Below, piece by piece: positions 56,635 through 64,000 of a DNA stretch of 64,000 bases. The stretch lies in the NCBI GenBank assembly GCA_016183815.1, contig JACPDW010000002.1, forward strand, positions 56,401-120,400, in the 5' to 3' direction. The stretch is from Flavobacteriia bacterium. Lineage in GTDB: Bacteria > Bacteroidota > Bacteroidia > Flavobacteriales_D > Crocinitomicaceae. The notes under the pieces were generated by a model. That model worked only from the letters and a program-made list of their open reading frames with translations, did not search any database and had not been told where the DNA came from. A program made the translations under genes and the position numbers. How positions within the stretch are numbered: position 1 is the stretch's first letter; the number at the start of each line of letters is the position of its first letter.

Positions 56635-56747
56635 ATATTAAATATATAAGTCTTAAAATCTAGAAATTATTATTTTATAATTTCTTCAAAAAACAAAATA
56701 ATCTGTTTAATTTATTATCTGTTTGTATTGAATAAGCTAATTTAATG

Positions 56748-56755
56748 TAGATTTG
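56748..56755 (+). promoter_or_regulatory. -7 box (TAGATTTG) of the hydroxyacyl-CoA dehydrogenase gene
   Basis: TAGATTTG fits TAnnTTTG, 14 bases before the ATG at 56770. TTTG at 56722-56725 (22 bases apart) or TTG at 56728-56730 may be the -33 element. Confidence 0.5.
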
Positions 56756-56769
56756 TAAAAAATATTTTT

Positions 56770-57537
56770 ATGAAAAACGTAGCTGTTATTGGTGCTGGTA
56801 CTATGGGAAATGGAATAGCTCATACTTTTGCACAGTTTGGTTTTAATGTCTCCTTAATTGATGTGTCTCAAAACTCCTTAGACAAAGGTTTGTCAACGAT
56901 AGAAAAAAACTTAGAAAGACAAGTTTCTAAAGGGTTGATTGATGATTTTACAAAACAAAATACTTTAAAAAACATTCGAACTTTTACCAATATGTCTGAA
57001 GGTATCAATGAGGTTGAATTAGTGGTTGAAGCAGCTACAGAAAATATTGATTTGAAACTAAATATCTTTAAACAGTTAAGTGAATTAACCCCTGATAATG
57101 TAATTTTGGCTTCCAATACTTCTTCCATTTCACTGACTAAAATTGCCTCTGTGACTAATCGTCCCGATAAAGTAATTGGAATGCATTTTATGAATCCAGT
57201 TCCTGTAATGAAATTGGTTGAAGTTATACGTGCCTATACAACAAGTGATGATGTTTGTAACACCGTCATGGAATTGTCTAAACAACTTGGGAAAATTCCA
57301 GTTGAAGTAAACGATTATCCTGGTTTTGTGGCAAACAGAATTTTAATGCCCATGATTAATGAAGCAATTTATTCCTTGTATGAGGGAGTTGCAGGGGTTT
57401 ACGAAATAGATACTGTAATGAAGTTAGGAATGGCTCACCCAATGGGTCCTTTACAATTAGCGGATTTTATTGGTTTAGATGTTTGCTTGGCTATTTTAGA
57501 AGTTCTACATCAAGGATTTGTGGAACAAAAGATTTAA
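56770..57537 (+). pseudogene. 3-hydroxyacyl-CoA dehydrogenase with out-of-frame C-terminal deletion
   Basis: 255 residues, against about 285-295 in the family. The NAD-binding fold is intact (GAGTMG at 8-13) with catalytic Ser118, His139, Glu151 and Asn189. After VLHQGF the usual C-terminal helices (GDPKYRPxPLL ... GFYDY) are missing and the frame stops after VEQKI. The expected family ending GTKDLIVSKNF appears in the +2 frame at 57522-57554. A deletion of roughly 35 codons that is not a multiple of three best explains this. Damaged or folded without its last helices; activity uncertain. Could also be an assembly error. Confidence 0.8.
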
Positions 57538-57613
57538 TCGTTTCTAAGAACTTTTCCAAATTAACACAAAAAGCATATTGAATAATTTCATTGTTTTAAT
57601 TACAATATAAATA

Positions 57614-58384
57614 ATGGCAAAACGAAGGGTACTTCGTCCGAAAAAAAAAGTAAAAAAGAGTCAATCAAATAAAAAAGTTATCCTTTTTTTAGGACTTGGT
57701 TTTTTGTTTATTATTTTATTTTTAATCTATTTTTTTCAAGTAAAAGAAATTCAAATTCGAAAGAAAAAAAATGAATTTCTAAAAAGTATTCCATCTGGTT
57801 TTTCCTCTGTGGGTATTGATATTTCACACCATCAAGGAGAAATGGATTGGAAAAAATTATTCCGTAAAAATGCTTTTGATACATTAATTCATTTTGTTTA
57901 TTGTAAAGCTAGTGAAGGGATAACACATGTGGACAGAGAGTGGAAAAAAAACAGAGTTTGGTTACTGAAAAACAATAAAAATCACGGAGCATATCATTTT
58001 TTTTTACCAGATGAAGACCCTCTTTTACAAGCCAAACATTTTTTATCGCTTTGGAAAAAACAAGATGGAGATCTCCCTCCAGTATTAGACATAGAAATAG
58101 AAGCAAAAGACCTAAAAGTTTTATATAAAAATATGACTGTTTGGTTAAATGAAGTAGAAAAAATTTCGGGTATGAGACCTATTATTTACACTTCTTTAAA
58201 CTTTTATGAAGAGAAATTTCATTCAACTTTTATGAATTATAAATTTTGGATAGCCGCCTATTCGAGAAAACCAGATTGTATTAATGATGATCGAATTCTA
58301 CATTGGCAATTCACAGAAAATGGAATTATTCCAGGTACAAAAGAAAAGGTTGATATTAATGTTTCTAAAATTGATTTTAAATAG
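57614..58384 (+). CDS. glycoside hydrolase family 25 lysozyme-like protein, membrane anchored
   Basis: 256 residues. A basic N-terminus and one membrane helix (about 24-44) precede a GH25 domain: GIDISHHQGEMDW, FVYCKASEG, HFFLPDEDP, and the DxE catalytic motif in VLDIEIEA. The family cleaves the MurNAc-GlcNAc bond of peptidoglycan. With only one anchor and a short linker it should face the periplasm. It stands 30 bases after the frameshifted remnant of the dehydrogenase gene. Confidence 0.88.
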   Translation: MAKRRVLRPKKKVKKSQSNKKVILFLGLGFLFIILFLIYFFQVKEIQIRKKKNEFLKSIPSGFSSVGIDISHHQGEMDWKKLFRKNAFDTLIHFVYCKASEGITHVDREWKKNRVWLLKNNKNHGAYHFFLPDEDPLLQAKHFLSLWKKQDGDLPPVLDIEIEAKDLKVLYKNMTVWLNEVEKISGMRPIIYTSLNFYEEKFHSTFMNYKFWIAAYSRKPDCINDDRILHWQFTENGIIPGTKEKVDINVSKIDFK

Positions 58385-58387
58385 GGT

Positions 58388-58498
58388 CTGAAGAAACGTA
58401 TTTTCATTTTATTAATTGTTATAATATTAAGTTCAATGTATTTAGTTATATTGTTTCTTCCACCAACTCACAAATCCATATCAATCAACACAAATTAG
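58388..58498 (+). other. possible small hydrophobic ORF with CTG start, in frame with the GH25 stop
   Basis: Right after the GH25 stop (TAG at 58382-58384) the same frame continues with GGT CTG AAG AAA CGT and encodes 36 residues beginning like a signal peptide (KKRIFILLIVIILSSMYLV) up to a TAG at 58496. There is no ATG or GTG at the natural start. Either a small protein using CTG, or a gene whose ATG has mutated. Confidence 0.25.
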
Positions 58499-58551
58499 AT
58501 TAGTTAAACAATATTTATTCAAAGTTTACATATTTTGTAAAGAATATTTTG

Positions 58552-58559
58552 TATCTTTG
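58552..58559 (+). promoter_or_regulatory. -7 box (TATCTTTG) of the GNAT/HTH pair
   Basis: TATCTTTG fits TAnnTTTG. The ATG follows after 38 bases. TTTG at 58534-58537 is the nearest -33 candidate (14-base gap). The pair is thus a separate transcript. Confidence 0.5.
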
Positions 58560-58597
58560 TTCTGATTAAAATGTAATCAACGAATTTAGGATTTGGA

Positions 58598-59056
58598 ATG
58601 TATATTATTGATGTAAAAAACAATAAAAAGTGTGCTGTAAAAGTCAAACAGATCGAAGAGCAAGACTATAAAACCCTCACTAAATCAAGATATTATTTCA
58701 ATTGGAAAACAGAAAAGGAAAATGATGTTTACAAATTAGTTCTAGATGAGAATATACTTGGATTAATGTCTCTAGTTAATGATAAAGGAGATAAAAGAAT
58801 TGAAATAAGTTTACTTGCTGTTTCAAAAGAAAACAGAGGTAAAAACAAACGATTTGACAGAATAACAGGCATCTTAATCGCCTTTGCTTGTAGAACAGCA
58901 ATAAAATATTATGGAATTGAGGCTTGCGTTTCACTTGTTCCTAAAACTCGTTTGAAACAATATTATATCGATCAGTACCAAATGACAGATGCAGGTTGGC
59001 AAGTTTTTTTAACTGGACAATCAATGCTAAATATTTTAAAAAAATATGAATTATGA
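58598..59056 (+). CDS. GNAT-fold acetyltransferase-like protein
   Basis: 152 residues. The middle reads ISLLAVSKENRGKNKRFDRITGILIAFACRTA, matching the GNAT beta4 strand, the acetyl-CoA pyrophosphate loop (R/QxxGxx in degenerate form: RGKNKR) and helix 3; VPKTRLKQYYIDQYQM matches motif B. Its substrate is unknown. It overlaps the next HTH-like gene by four bases (ATGA), and the pair has its own promoter, as in toxin-antitoxin modules. Confidence 0.72.
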   Translation: MYIIDVKNNKKCAVKVKQIEEQDYKTLTKSRYYFNWKTEKENDVYKLVLDENILGLMSLVNDKGDKRIEISLLAVSKENRGKNKRFDRITGILIAFACRTAIKYYGIEACVSLVPKTRLKQYYIDQYQMTDAGWQVFLTGQSMLNILKKYEL

Positions 59057-59574
59057 AAAAGGATAAATTAAAAATTAAGTACACTGAAAAAGAATTAGCA
59101 GACTCTTTTGTTTTTAGAAATAATTTAACCCAATTTCAAAAAGAAGAATCTACTATTCAGATGAGATTGCAACGTAAAAAGATGGAAAATTTAATTCATC
59201 CAAACGAGGCCCTATTATTTAGCTTATTACAACTCAAATATCAAATAGAAGATTATTTGGAAAATTCAAACTATGATGTTGAGCGTTCATTCAGTTATTA
59301 CCTTAGAACTTATTTAAATTTCTTAAATAAAAAAAATAAAGAATTTGCTAAAGATATCGATATAGCTGAAACTGAGTTAAGTCAAATACTTAATCAGCAT
59401 CGAAAACCAAGCGAAAAGTTATTTATTCGTTTAGAAATTCATTCCAACAAAATAATTCCAGCTATTACTTGGTTTAAGTTATCGGAAAAGGAAAAAGAAC
59501 ATGATATATTGACTAATAACAGTTTAAGAATCAGAGAACAAAATCATGTTCGAAACAAATTGAGTTTTTCTTGA
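59053..59574 (+). CDS. XRE-like helix-turn-helix protein (possible antitoxin)
   Basis: 173 residues. The C-terminal half contains a region like an XRE-type helix-turn-helix: NKEFAKDIDIAETELSQI then LNQHRKPSEKLFIRLE (about 98-130). The N-terminal half is helical with charged repeats and may bind the partner. The gene overlaps the GNAT-like gene by four bases. A regulator or antitoxin of that partner is inferred from this arrangement; no other evidence. Confidence 0.65.
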   Translation: MKKDKLKIKYTEKELADSFVFRNNLTQFQKEESTIQMRLQRKKMENLIHPNEALLFSLLQLKYQIEDYLENSNYDVERSFSYYLRTYLNFLNKKNKEFAKDIDIAETELSQILNQHRKPSEKLFIRLEIHSNKIIPAITWFKLSEKEKEHDILTNNSLRIREQNHVRNKLSFS

Positions 59575-59645
59575 ATTTTTTTTAAAGTTTACAAAAACAC
59601 TTCGATTAAAATAATAATTACGACCTTTGTGCTTTAATAAAATCA

Positions 59646-60866
59646 ATGAAATTCAAAGATTTTCAGCTTAATCCAAACATAAAGGAACAATTATCAGAAT
59701 TAGGTTTTGTTAAACCTACAGATATTCAGTTCAAAAGTATTCCCTCTATTTTAAACAAAGAAGATGTTTTTGCAATTGCTTACACAGGAACAGGCAAAAC
59801 AGCTTCTTTTGTTATCCCTTCTTTGGAAATGTTATCAAGGAAAAAACAGAAATGCAACTATGTTCATACTTTATGTTTAGTTCCAACAAGAGAGTTAGCT
59901 CTACAAATTCAACAAGTTTTTCAAGAAATCGGCAAAAAACTACCTTTTCATTCCTTAGCAATTACAGGTGGTGTTGAACAAGAGGAACAAATTCGTCAAC
60001 TTAAAAAAGGGGTACAAATTGTTGTAAGTACACCTGGTCGGATGTTTGATTTGATTGCTCAAAAAGTTTTGGATCTTTCTAAAATTGAACTTTTAGTTTT
60101 AGACGAAGCTGATGTAATGTTGGATTTAGGATTTAAAAAAGACATACTCGATTTATTAAAAAAAATACCTAAAAAACGACAAACTTTATTTTTTTCTGCA
60201 ACTATCAATAAAAAGGTTAAAGCACTTGCTTACGACATGGTTAAAGATGCCATTCGCATTCAAATATCTCCTAAAAACCCTGTGGCAAACACCATAGAAC
60301 ATGAAGTGCTTTTTGTAGAAATGGACGACAAAAGGTATTTTCTTGAGAATATTCTTACTTCTTATCCTGACTTTCGATTTTTAATTTTTGTTCGTACAAA
60401 AGTGAGGGCTGAAAGGGTGCAAAAAGCCATGGAAAGAGTTCAAATTCAAAGTTCATTTTTACATGGAGGATTAGATCAAAGTAAAAGAATTGAATTACTT
60501 TCTCAATTTAAAGAGGGTATAATTAAAGTTCTAATAAGTACAGATGTTGCAGCAAGAGGAATTGATATTCCAAACGTTGAGTACGTAATAAATTATGACC
60601 TACCAGATAATCCTGAAAATTATGTTCATCGTGTTGGACGAACTGGAAGAGCAGGAAAAAAAGGGCAAGCACTTTCTTTCTGTTCAAAAAGTGAAAAGGA
60701 ATTATTAGATGCAATCGAATCATATACTGGTCATTCAATCGGTTTATATCCATTGAGTAAAGAAGATTATTCAGATATTTTAGAAGAAAGTGAAGATTAC
60801 GATAAAGATTGGAGAAAATTAATTCAAGAACACAATAAAAATCAAAAGAATAAAAATGAGTGGTGA
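59646..60866 (+). CDS. DEAD-box RNA helicase
   Basis: 406 residues with all DEAD-box motifs: Q motif (PTDIQFKSIP), AYTGTGKT (45-52), PTRELA, TPGR, DEAD (about 153-157), SAT, ARGID and HRVGRTGRAG. No long C-terminal extension beyond about 35 residues, as in the short RhlE-like helicases of Bacteroidota. It remodels RNA during ribosome assembly or decay (family knowledge). Isolated gene. Confidence 0.94.
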   Translation: MKFKDFQLNPNIKEQLSELGFVKPTDIQFKSIPSILNKEDVFAIAYTGTGKTASFVIPSLEMLSRKKQKCNYVHTLCLVPTRELALQIQQVFQEIGKKLPFHSLAITGGVEQEEQIRQLKKGVQIVVSTPGRMFDLIAQKVLDLSKIELLVLDEADVMLDLGFKKDILDLLKKIPKKRQTLFFSATINKKVKALAYDMVKDAIRIQISPKNPVANTIEHEVLFVEMDDKRYFLENILTSYPDFRFLIFVRTKVRAERVQKAMERVQIQSSFLHGGLDQSKRIELLSQFKEGIIKVLISTDVAARGIDIPNVEYVINYDLPDNPENYVHRVGRTGRAGKKGQALSFCSKSEKELLDAIESYTGHSIGLYPLSKEDYSDILEESEDYDKDWRKLIQEHNKNQKNKNEW

Positions 60867-60947
60867 AAATTTCATCTTTTTTTATTATTTCAGTGATTGA
60901 TAATGTAACGATGATAAATTTTTACGTTCTTTTAAAAAACTATCATC

Positions 60948-61232
60948 ATGAAAATTTATTTAATTATCATTTCTATTTTATTTTTCAATAAATTAGAGGC
61001 ACAAAGTTTTAATAATCAAGCTTTTGTTTATCCAAATCCAGTTAGTCAACATTTATATATTGCTTTAGTTGACGATTCCATTCAGTATGAAATTATATCT
61101 TTGCAAGGTGAAAAAATTTTAAAAGGTCTATGGATTCAAAATGAAACTCAATTTATTGACGTTCATCAACTTCATTCAGGTCTTTATTTTGTAAAATTAA
61201 ATGAGGAAATATTCCATTTAAAAAAAGAATGA
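60948..61232 (+). CDS. minimal protein consisting of signal peptide and T9SS type A CTD
   Basis: 94 residues. Signal peptide ([17 protein letters not shown]), and about 70 residues that look entirely like a type A sorting domain: [51 protein letters not shown]. There is almost nothing between the signal and the CTD. Its stop overlaps the pdxJ start (ATGA). It may be a remnant of a larger secreted protein or a free-standing CTD. Confidence 0.75.
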   Translation: MKIYLIIISILFFNKLEAQSFNNQAFVYPNPVSQHLYIALVDDSIQYEIISLQGEKILKGLWIQNETQFIDVHQLHSGLYFVKLNEEIFHLKKE

Positions 61233-61957
61233 AAAAAACAAAATTAAGTGTAAACATAAACAAAGTCGCCACCATTCGTAATGCACGTGGGGGAAACATT
61301 CCTGACGTGGTTCAATTCGCAATCGATTGCGAAAGATTTGGTGCTGATGGCATAACCGTTCACCCAAGACCAGATGAAAGACATATTACTTTAAAAGATG
61401 TCTATGATTTAAAAAATGTTGTCACAACTGAACTAAACATTGAAGGTTATCCAGACGAAAGATTTTTAAAGTTAGTAAAAGAAATCAAACCCCATCAAGC
61501 TACATTAGTTCCAGACCCTCCTAATGTCCTCACTTCAAACGCTGGGTGGGATATTATAAATAACAAATTTTTTTTAAAAGAAATTATATCTGATTTAAAA
61601 CGTAACGGAATACGTACTTCTTTATTTGTTGACTGTAATGTAAATCAAATTGAAGCAGCAAAAGAAATTTTAAGCGATAGAATAGAGTTATATACTGGAC
61701 CTTATGCTGAAAATTTTAAAGAAAATAAATCTAAGTACTTAAAAGATTATGTTCTTGCGGCAAATAAAGCAAAAGAGTTAAATTTAGGTATCAATGCAGG
61801 GCATGATTTGAATTTAGACAACCTTCGTTATTTCAAAAATCATCTTCCCAATTTAGATGAAGTTTCAATTGGTCATGCTTTAATTTCAGATGCTTTGTAT
61901 TTAGGTTTAGAAAACACTATTCAACGATATTTATACGAATTAAATGGATTGGATTAG
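61229..61957 (+). CDS. pdxJ: pyridoxine 5'-phosphate synthase
   Basis: 242 residues, usual length. PdxJ motifs: [17 protein letters not shown] at the start, [23 protein letters not shown] (variant of the VTLVPE region), NAGHDLN and [15 protein letters not shown] at the end. It condenses 1-deoxyxylulose 5-phosphate with 3-amino-1-hydroxyacetone phosphate. The start overlaps the small CTD protein gene by four bases. Confidence 0.96.
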   Translation: MKKTKLSVNINKVATIRNARGGNIPDVVQFAIDCERFGADGITVHPRPDERHITLKDVYDLKNVVTTELNIEGYPDERFLKLVKEIKPHQATLVPDPPNVLTSNAGWDIINNKFFLKEIISDLKRNGIRTSLFVDCNVNQIEAAKEILSDRIELYTGPYAENFKENKSKYLKDYVLAANKAKELNLGINAGHDLNLDNLRYFKNHLPNLDEVSIGHALISDALYLGLENTIQRYLYELNGLD

Positions 61958-62108
61958 TTCGGCGTTGATAAAGTTGTATTATTCTCCCTGGATAAATGTT
62001 TTATCTATCGCTTTATTGTTCTTTTTTTTTGGTAAAAATTTTATTCCAAAATCAGTTAATTTTTTAGTAAAGAAATTTAAATTTATTTTAACACAAAAAA
62101 ATGTATGA
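61944..62108 (+). CDS. possible small membrane protein (54 residues)
   Basis: An ATG frame overlapping the end of pdxJ by 14 bases: [20 protein letters not shown], then a hydrophobic stretch ([10 protein letters not shown]) and a basic tail. It has one plausible membrane helix. The overlap with pdxJ would fit translational coupling, but AT-rich DNA often yields such frames by chance; no homologue known to me. Confidence 0.3.
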   Translation: MDWISSALIKLYYSPWINVLSIALLFFFFGKNFIPKSVNFLVKKFKFILTQKNV

Positions 62109-62119
62109 GGATTAAAATA

Positions 62120-62686
62120 TCAATCCAGCTCCTCGAATGATTTATTCTTATTATTTTTCTCTCTAATTTTTTTATACAATCGAATAAAAATCATTAATAA
62201 AAGGGCTAAAATAAAAAATGCTACTGTAGCTGAAATCCAATTTAAACTGTGTTTTAAAACTACAATAAAAACAATCATCACTAAAAATAAAGTGGCCACT
62301 TCATTCCAAATTCTTAGTTGGTTTGAAGTCCATCTGAACCGTTCACACTTCATTTGGTTCATTAATTTTTGACAATAAAAATGATAAATCAATAGCAAAA
62401 AAACTAATCCGAGTTTTATCTGCATCCATGGTAAATCGAGAAAAGCGGGTTGTAACAACAACATCCAGACACCAAAAACAACAGTCAAAACCATCGCTGG
62501 AGTGGTAATAATGTACCATAAACGCCATTCCATAAGAACGTACTGTTTGGTTAAAATACTTTTTTCAATCGACTCTAAATCTTGTGCCTCTCGATGATAA
62601 ATAAATAAACGTACAATGTAAAAAAGTCCAGAAAACCAGCTTACTACAAAAATAATGTGTAATGCTTTTACAGTTAGAAAGTCCAT
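62120..62686 (-). CDS. hemJ: HemJ-type protoporphyrinogen oxidase
   Basis: 188 residues with four or five membrane helices. HemJ/CopD-like motifs: ALHIIFVVSWFSGLFYIVRLFIYHRE (His10 in TM1 and the RLFIYH end), EWRLWYIITTPAMVL, and LPWMQIKLGLVFLLLIYH. It oxidises protoporphyrinogen IX in heme synthesis (family knowledge). It shares a base with the msrA stop (TAATG), so it follows msrB-msrA in one transcript. Confidence 0.88.
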   Translation of the reverse strand: MDFLTVKALHIIFVVSWFSGLFYIVRLFIYHREAQDLESIEKSILTKQYVLMEWRLWYIITTPAMVLTVVFGVWMLLLQPAFLDLPWMQIKLGLVFLLLIYHFYCQKLMNQMKCERFRWTSNQLRIWNEVATLFLVMIVFIVVLKHSLNWISATVAFFILALLLMIFIRLYKKIREKNNKNKSFEELD

Positions 62687-63222
62687 TATTCTTCTTTTAA
62701 CTGTTTAGAAAAAACTTTTTTAAATTTTTCATATTTTGGTCGAATGACAGATTTACAATAAGCGTTTTCAGGATTTAATTCCAAATAATTTTGATGATAA
62801 TTTTCAGCAGGGTAAAAATTTTCTAGTTCAACGATTTCTGTAACAATTGGTTTTTCCCAAACTTTTTCTAATTCTAGTTTTTCTTTATAATTTAAAGCCA
62901 ATTCCTTTTGATTATCATTATGATAAAAAATAACAGAACGATACTGAGTTCCAATGTCATTACCTTGTCTGTTTAACTGAGTTGGGTCGTGAACAAACCA
63001 AAAAACCTCTAACAATTCTTCAAAAGAGATAATATAGGAATCAAACACAATTCGAGTAACTTCTGCATGTCCTGTTGATCCTGAACATACTTGTTCATAA
63101 GTTGGATTTTTAATATGACCTCCCGAATACCCCGATTCAACACTAATAATTCCTTTTAACTCATTGAAACAGGCCTCAATACACCAAAAACAGCCTGCTC
63201 CAAATGTCGCTTCTTCAATCAT
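62686..63222 (-). CDS. msrA: peptide methionine sulfoxide reductase MsrA
   Basis: 178 residues. Catalytic motif GCFWCIEACF with nucleophile Cys11; SGYSGGHIKNPTYEQVCSGSTGHAE and FWFVHDPTQLNRQGNDIGTQYRS follow. A resolving Cys occurs in ENAYCKS near the C-terminus. No signal peptide, so cytosolic. It overlaps msrB by one base (TAATG). Confidence 0.95.
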   Translation of the reverse strand: MIEEATFGAGCFWCIEACFNELKGIISVESGYSGGHIKNPTYEQVCSGSTGHAEVTRIVFDSYIISFEELLEVFWFVHDPTQLNRQGNDIGTQYRSVIFYHNDNQKELALNYKEKLELEKVWEKPIVTEIVELENFYPAENYHQNYLELNPENAYCKSVIRPKYEKFKKVFSKQLKEE

Positions 63223-63704
63223 TACTTTTTTTTTTCAAACGATAAAGATACAGAATTTATACAATATCTTTTACCACTAGGTTTTGGTCCATCGTCAAAA
63301 ACATGACCAAGATGTGCATCACAATTAGCACAAACCACTTCTGTTCTAATCATTCCATGACTTACATCTTTAATTTCTTTTACATTTTTAGTTGATAAAA
63401 TAGAGAAAAAACTAGGCCATCCCGTTCCTGAATCAAATTTATGTTTGCTATCAAACAAGGGTGTTTTACAACAAACACACAAGTAATTTCCCTCTTCTTT
63501 ATGATTCCAATATTTACCTGTAAAAGCCCGTTCTGTACCTTTTAGACGAGTTACTTTAAACTCTTCTTCACTTAATATTTTTTTCCATTCCTCCATACTT
63601 CTTTTGTTTTTAGATTGTTGAGAATTATTTTGACAAAAAGACAAAAACGGTAAAATACATAACAGTAAATACCAAAAATTTTTCGAAAAATTTTTATTTT
63701 TCAT
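63222..63704 (-). CDS. msrB: peptide methionine sulfoxide reductase MsrB, exported
   Basis: 160 residues. N-terminal signal with a lipobox-like FLSFC, so periplasmic or a lipoprotein. Zinc Cys pairs in [10 protein letters not shown] and [11 protein letters not shown], then RYCINSVSL with the catalytic Cys. It reduces methionine-R-sulfoxide in proteins. It starts the msrB-msrA-hemJ operon. A TAAATTTG -7 box lies 77 bases upstream. Confidence 0.94.
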   Translation of the reverse strand: MKNKNFSKNFWYLLLCILPFLSFCQNNSQQSKNKRSMEEWKKILSEEEFKVTRLKGTERAFTGKYWNHKEEGNYLCVCCKTPLFDSKHKFDSGTGWPSFFSILSTKNVKEIKDVSHGMIRTEVVCANCDAHLGHVFDDGPKPSGKRYCINSVSLSFEKKK

Positions 63705-63780
63705 ACTACATAACTGTTTTTTGAATATTCTTGTTTCTTGTTTTAAAGCATCTAATAAATAGATACAGTTAATAACAATA

Positions 63781-63788
63781 CAAATTTA
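63781..63788 (-). promoter_or_regulatory. candidate -7 box (TAAATTTG) for msrB-msrA-hemJ
   Basis: TAAATTTG on the minus strand fits TAnnTTTG but gives a longer leader (about 70 bases) than its neighbours' promoters. No good -33 element. Confidence 0.35.
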
Positions 63789-63893
63789 CGGTATTTATAT
63801 TCAATCTAATTGCTAAAAAAATATAAAATCAAATATATTTATAGGCTTACCAACATTAATCGCAATCCATACCTCATGCTTATATACTAATTT

Positions 63894-63958
63894 TTACTTT
63901 TCTTTTTATCAGCAGAGCTGATGAGATCGCTTCGCTAAGTTCCGCAAAAGAAAAGTAA
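63894..63958. repeat. inverted-repeat element with nested palindrome in the terminal intergenic region
   Basis: TTACTTTTCTTTT (63894-63906) and AAAAGAAAAGTAA (63946-63958) are perfect 13-bp inverted arms. Between them lies ATCAGCAGAGCTGAT (63908-63922), a perfect 6-bp dyad around AGA. The region is GC-richer than its surroundings. It looks like a dispersed, structured intergenic repeat (REP-like). Confidence 0.65.
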
Positions 63959-64000
63959 CAAAAGAAAACTCGGCACTTATTGTTAGTAAATGCACTCCAC

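Overview
The window is AT-rich chromosomal DNA from a Bacteroidota bacterium, most likely order Flavobacteriales (Crocinitomicaceae/Fluviicola-like is my best guess, from memory of gene content only). The signs are type IX secretion (T9SS) sorting domains of type A and type B, a PorE-like OmpA/beta-propeller protein, a DUF4290-murA pair, the miaB / sigma-54 activator / lptE / TPR / secG order, a DUF2723 (GT117) protein, and promoters of the Bacteroidota type (TAnnTTTG at -7, TTTG at -33). Genes are densely packed, often overlapping by 1-4 bases. I saw no tRNA, rRNA, CRISPR array, transposase or prophage. No gene-free stretch exceeds 300 bases; the longest are 17544-17825 and 63705-64000.

Layout. 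1-5.8 kb: a truncated giant T9SS type B surface protein, a lipoprotein and a PIF1-like helicase with a C-terminal HTH. 5.8-17.5 kb: era, an orphan paaZ, a DUF6438 protein, rhomboid protease plus class IV aminotransferase, an L,D-transpeptidase, and a polysaccharide deacetylase with a GT117 membrane protein. 17.5-19 kb: a DUF4143-type ATPase preceded by four regularly spaced TTTGCTTT repeats. 19-25.3 kb: the miaB-to-secG operon facing a holB-vanZ operon. 25.3-29.7 kb: an MCE (MlaD-like) protein with an HdrB/HdrE-like iron-sulfur pair. 29.8-36 kb: purB, an unknown secreted protein, a small ORF behind a sigma-54-like promoter, maf, and an RND transporter. 36-43 kb: two T9SS cargo proteins, NIF3 plus zinc ribbon, a PASTA protein and an RluA-type pseudouridine synthase. 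43.2-49 kb: a porE-like gene, CPBP protease, DUF4290, murA and a thioredoxin-like protein. 49.1-53.3 kb: a four-gene metal-handling locus (HYC_CC_PP, TonB receptor, YncE-like lipoprotein, HMA protein). 53.5-64 kb: tyrS, a beta-barrel protein, a lipoprotein, a damaged 3-hydroxyacyl-CoA dehydrogenase, a GH25 lysozyme, a GNAT/XRE-like pair, a DEAD-box helicase, a minimal T9SS CTD protein, pdxJ, hemJ, msrA and msrB.

Most worth a second look: the GNAT/HTH pair at 58.6-59.6 kb (candidate toxin-antitoxin or modification module); the out-of-frame C-terminal deletion in the hydroxyacyl-CoA dehydrogenase; the 28-29 bp periodic repeats before the ATPase gene; MurA with Asp replacing the catalytic Cys; the sigma-54-like promoter with an uncatalogued 47-residue ORF; a protein that is almost only a T9SS sorting tag; and a terminator-like hairpin inside the start of a CPBP protease gene.
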